Positions 7,129 through 7,518 of a DNA stretch of 7,518 bases are shown in pieces (the stretch's first letter is position 1; every line of letters starts with the position of its first letter). A program made the position numbers and the translations under genes. The notes under the pieces were generated by a model. It saw only the letters and a program-made list of their open reading frames with translations. It was not told the origin of the DNA and did no database searches. This DNA comes from Chitinophagaceae bacterium. Its GTDB lineage: Bacteria; Bacteroidota; Bacteroidia; Chitinophagales; Chitinophagaceae. The DNA lies in the NCBI GenBank assembly GCA_947481355.1, contig CANKGM010000093.1:1-7518 (forward strand), given 5' to 3'.

Positions 7129-7518
7129 TTAATTGAGTCTATAAACAATATCTACCTTTTTATTTACCCTCTTTGCAGCCTCAACTCCCAAAGAGTCCAC
7201 CCTAGATTCCCAGACATACAGTTTTTTGAGCTTGGGTAATGTAACCAATTGATTTATAGCACTATCGGATACCGAAGTCCCATACAAATTCAAATATTCA
7301 ACCTTGGGTAACCTAATTAACTCATTAAAACCTCGATCTGAAATCTTATTTCGGTTCAAATTCAGCTTGTACAGATTTGACAATCCCCCAATTATCTTGA
7401 GGTCTTCATCAGTAACCCCACAATTTATAAGCTGAAGCCAAACCAATTGGTCCTTTATGGGCTCAAGTAAGCTCAAATTAAGCTTTTCAGTTGTTGGCCC
7501 AGTATATTTGACCTCTAA
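7129..7518 (-). CDS. Leucine-rich-repeat protein, C-terminal fragment (5' end outside window)
   Basis: The frame stays open to the window edge, giving 129 residues before a TAA stop; the TTG at 7476 is not needed as a start. Four tandem 24-residue leucine-rich repeats are visible, in the pattern LxxLxLxxxxVTDxxLxxLxxLxx: they begin LVWLQLINCG, LYKLNLNRNK, VEYLNLYGTS and LKKLYVWESR. A preceding 24-residue stretch at the truncated end may be a degenerate fifth repeat. The protein ends shortly after the last repeat (KKVDIVYRLN). No membrane segment or enzyme motif is present in the visible part. In Bacteroidota and Planctomycetota, repeats of this style (LNLYGT..SD, LYVW.S.V) often form the C-terminus of proteins that begin with a cytochrome-c-like domain. 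That fusion is inference, because the N-terminus is not visible. The gene is upstream of susC on the same strand but separated by 250 bp, so it is probably a different transcription unit. Confidence 0.85.
   Translation of the reverse strand, partial: LEVKYTGPTTEKLNLSLLEPIKDQLVWLQLINCGVTDEDLKIIGGLSNLYKLNLNRNKISDRGFNELIRLPKVEYLNLYGTSVSDSAINQLVTLPKLKKLYVWESRVDSLGVEAAKRVNKKVDIVYRLN

Noticed and set aside
7474..7476. TTG start for the LRR protein
   Set aside because: The frame continues open to the window edge with repeat-like sequence upstream, so the gene is truncated and does not start here.

Overview
The window reads as a chromosomal segment of a free-living member of the Bacteroidota, most like the Chitinophagaceae. 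The reasons are a SusC/SusD outer-membrane pair, a Bacteroidota-style VCBS/ASPIC repeat protein, AT-rich DNA, lipoprotein signals with relaxed lipoboxes, and the absence of clear Shine-Dalgarno sites before the starts. The assignment rests on protein family and style, because no taxonomic marker gene is present.

Layout. On the + strand, 1-1842 is the 3' part of a gene for a large secreted VCBS/FG-GAP beta-propeller protein; its 5' end lies outside the window. Everything else is on the - strand. Reading that strand 5' to 3' (high to low coordinates): the 3' end of a leucine-rich-repeat (LRR) gene (7518-7129, start outside the window); a 250-bp intergenic region rich in dyad symmetries (7128-6879); a susC-like TonB-dependent transporter gene (6878-3825); 18 bp later a susD-like surface lipoprotein gene (3806-2355); a strong intrinsic terminator (2332-2284); and a small lipoprotein gene (2265-1834) whose last 9 bases overlap the end of the convergent VCBS gene.

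How the genes work together. SusC and SusD homologues form the outer-membrane 'pedal-bin' importer: the SusD lipoprotein lids the TonB-dependent SusC barrel and captures oligomeric nutrients. The pair is a two-gene operon ended by its own terminator. No glycoside hydrolase, peptidase, SusE/F-type protein, regulator or sigma/anti-sigma pair is in the window, so the substrate cannot be named. The SusC homologue has no STN signalling domain, so regulation by an anti-sigma factor through SusC itself is not expected. The upstream region instead carries a LacI-type operator-like palindrome and three other dyads, which suggests repressor or activator control.

The most useful leads are the palindromic control region before susC, the terminator placed directly in front of the small lipoprotein gene, and a second ASPIC-like module at the extreme C-terminus of the VCBS protein. 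I found no RNA genes, insertion sequences, CRISPR arrays or attachment sites. Nothing here is convincingly a new defence or mobile system.
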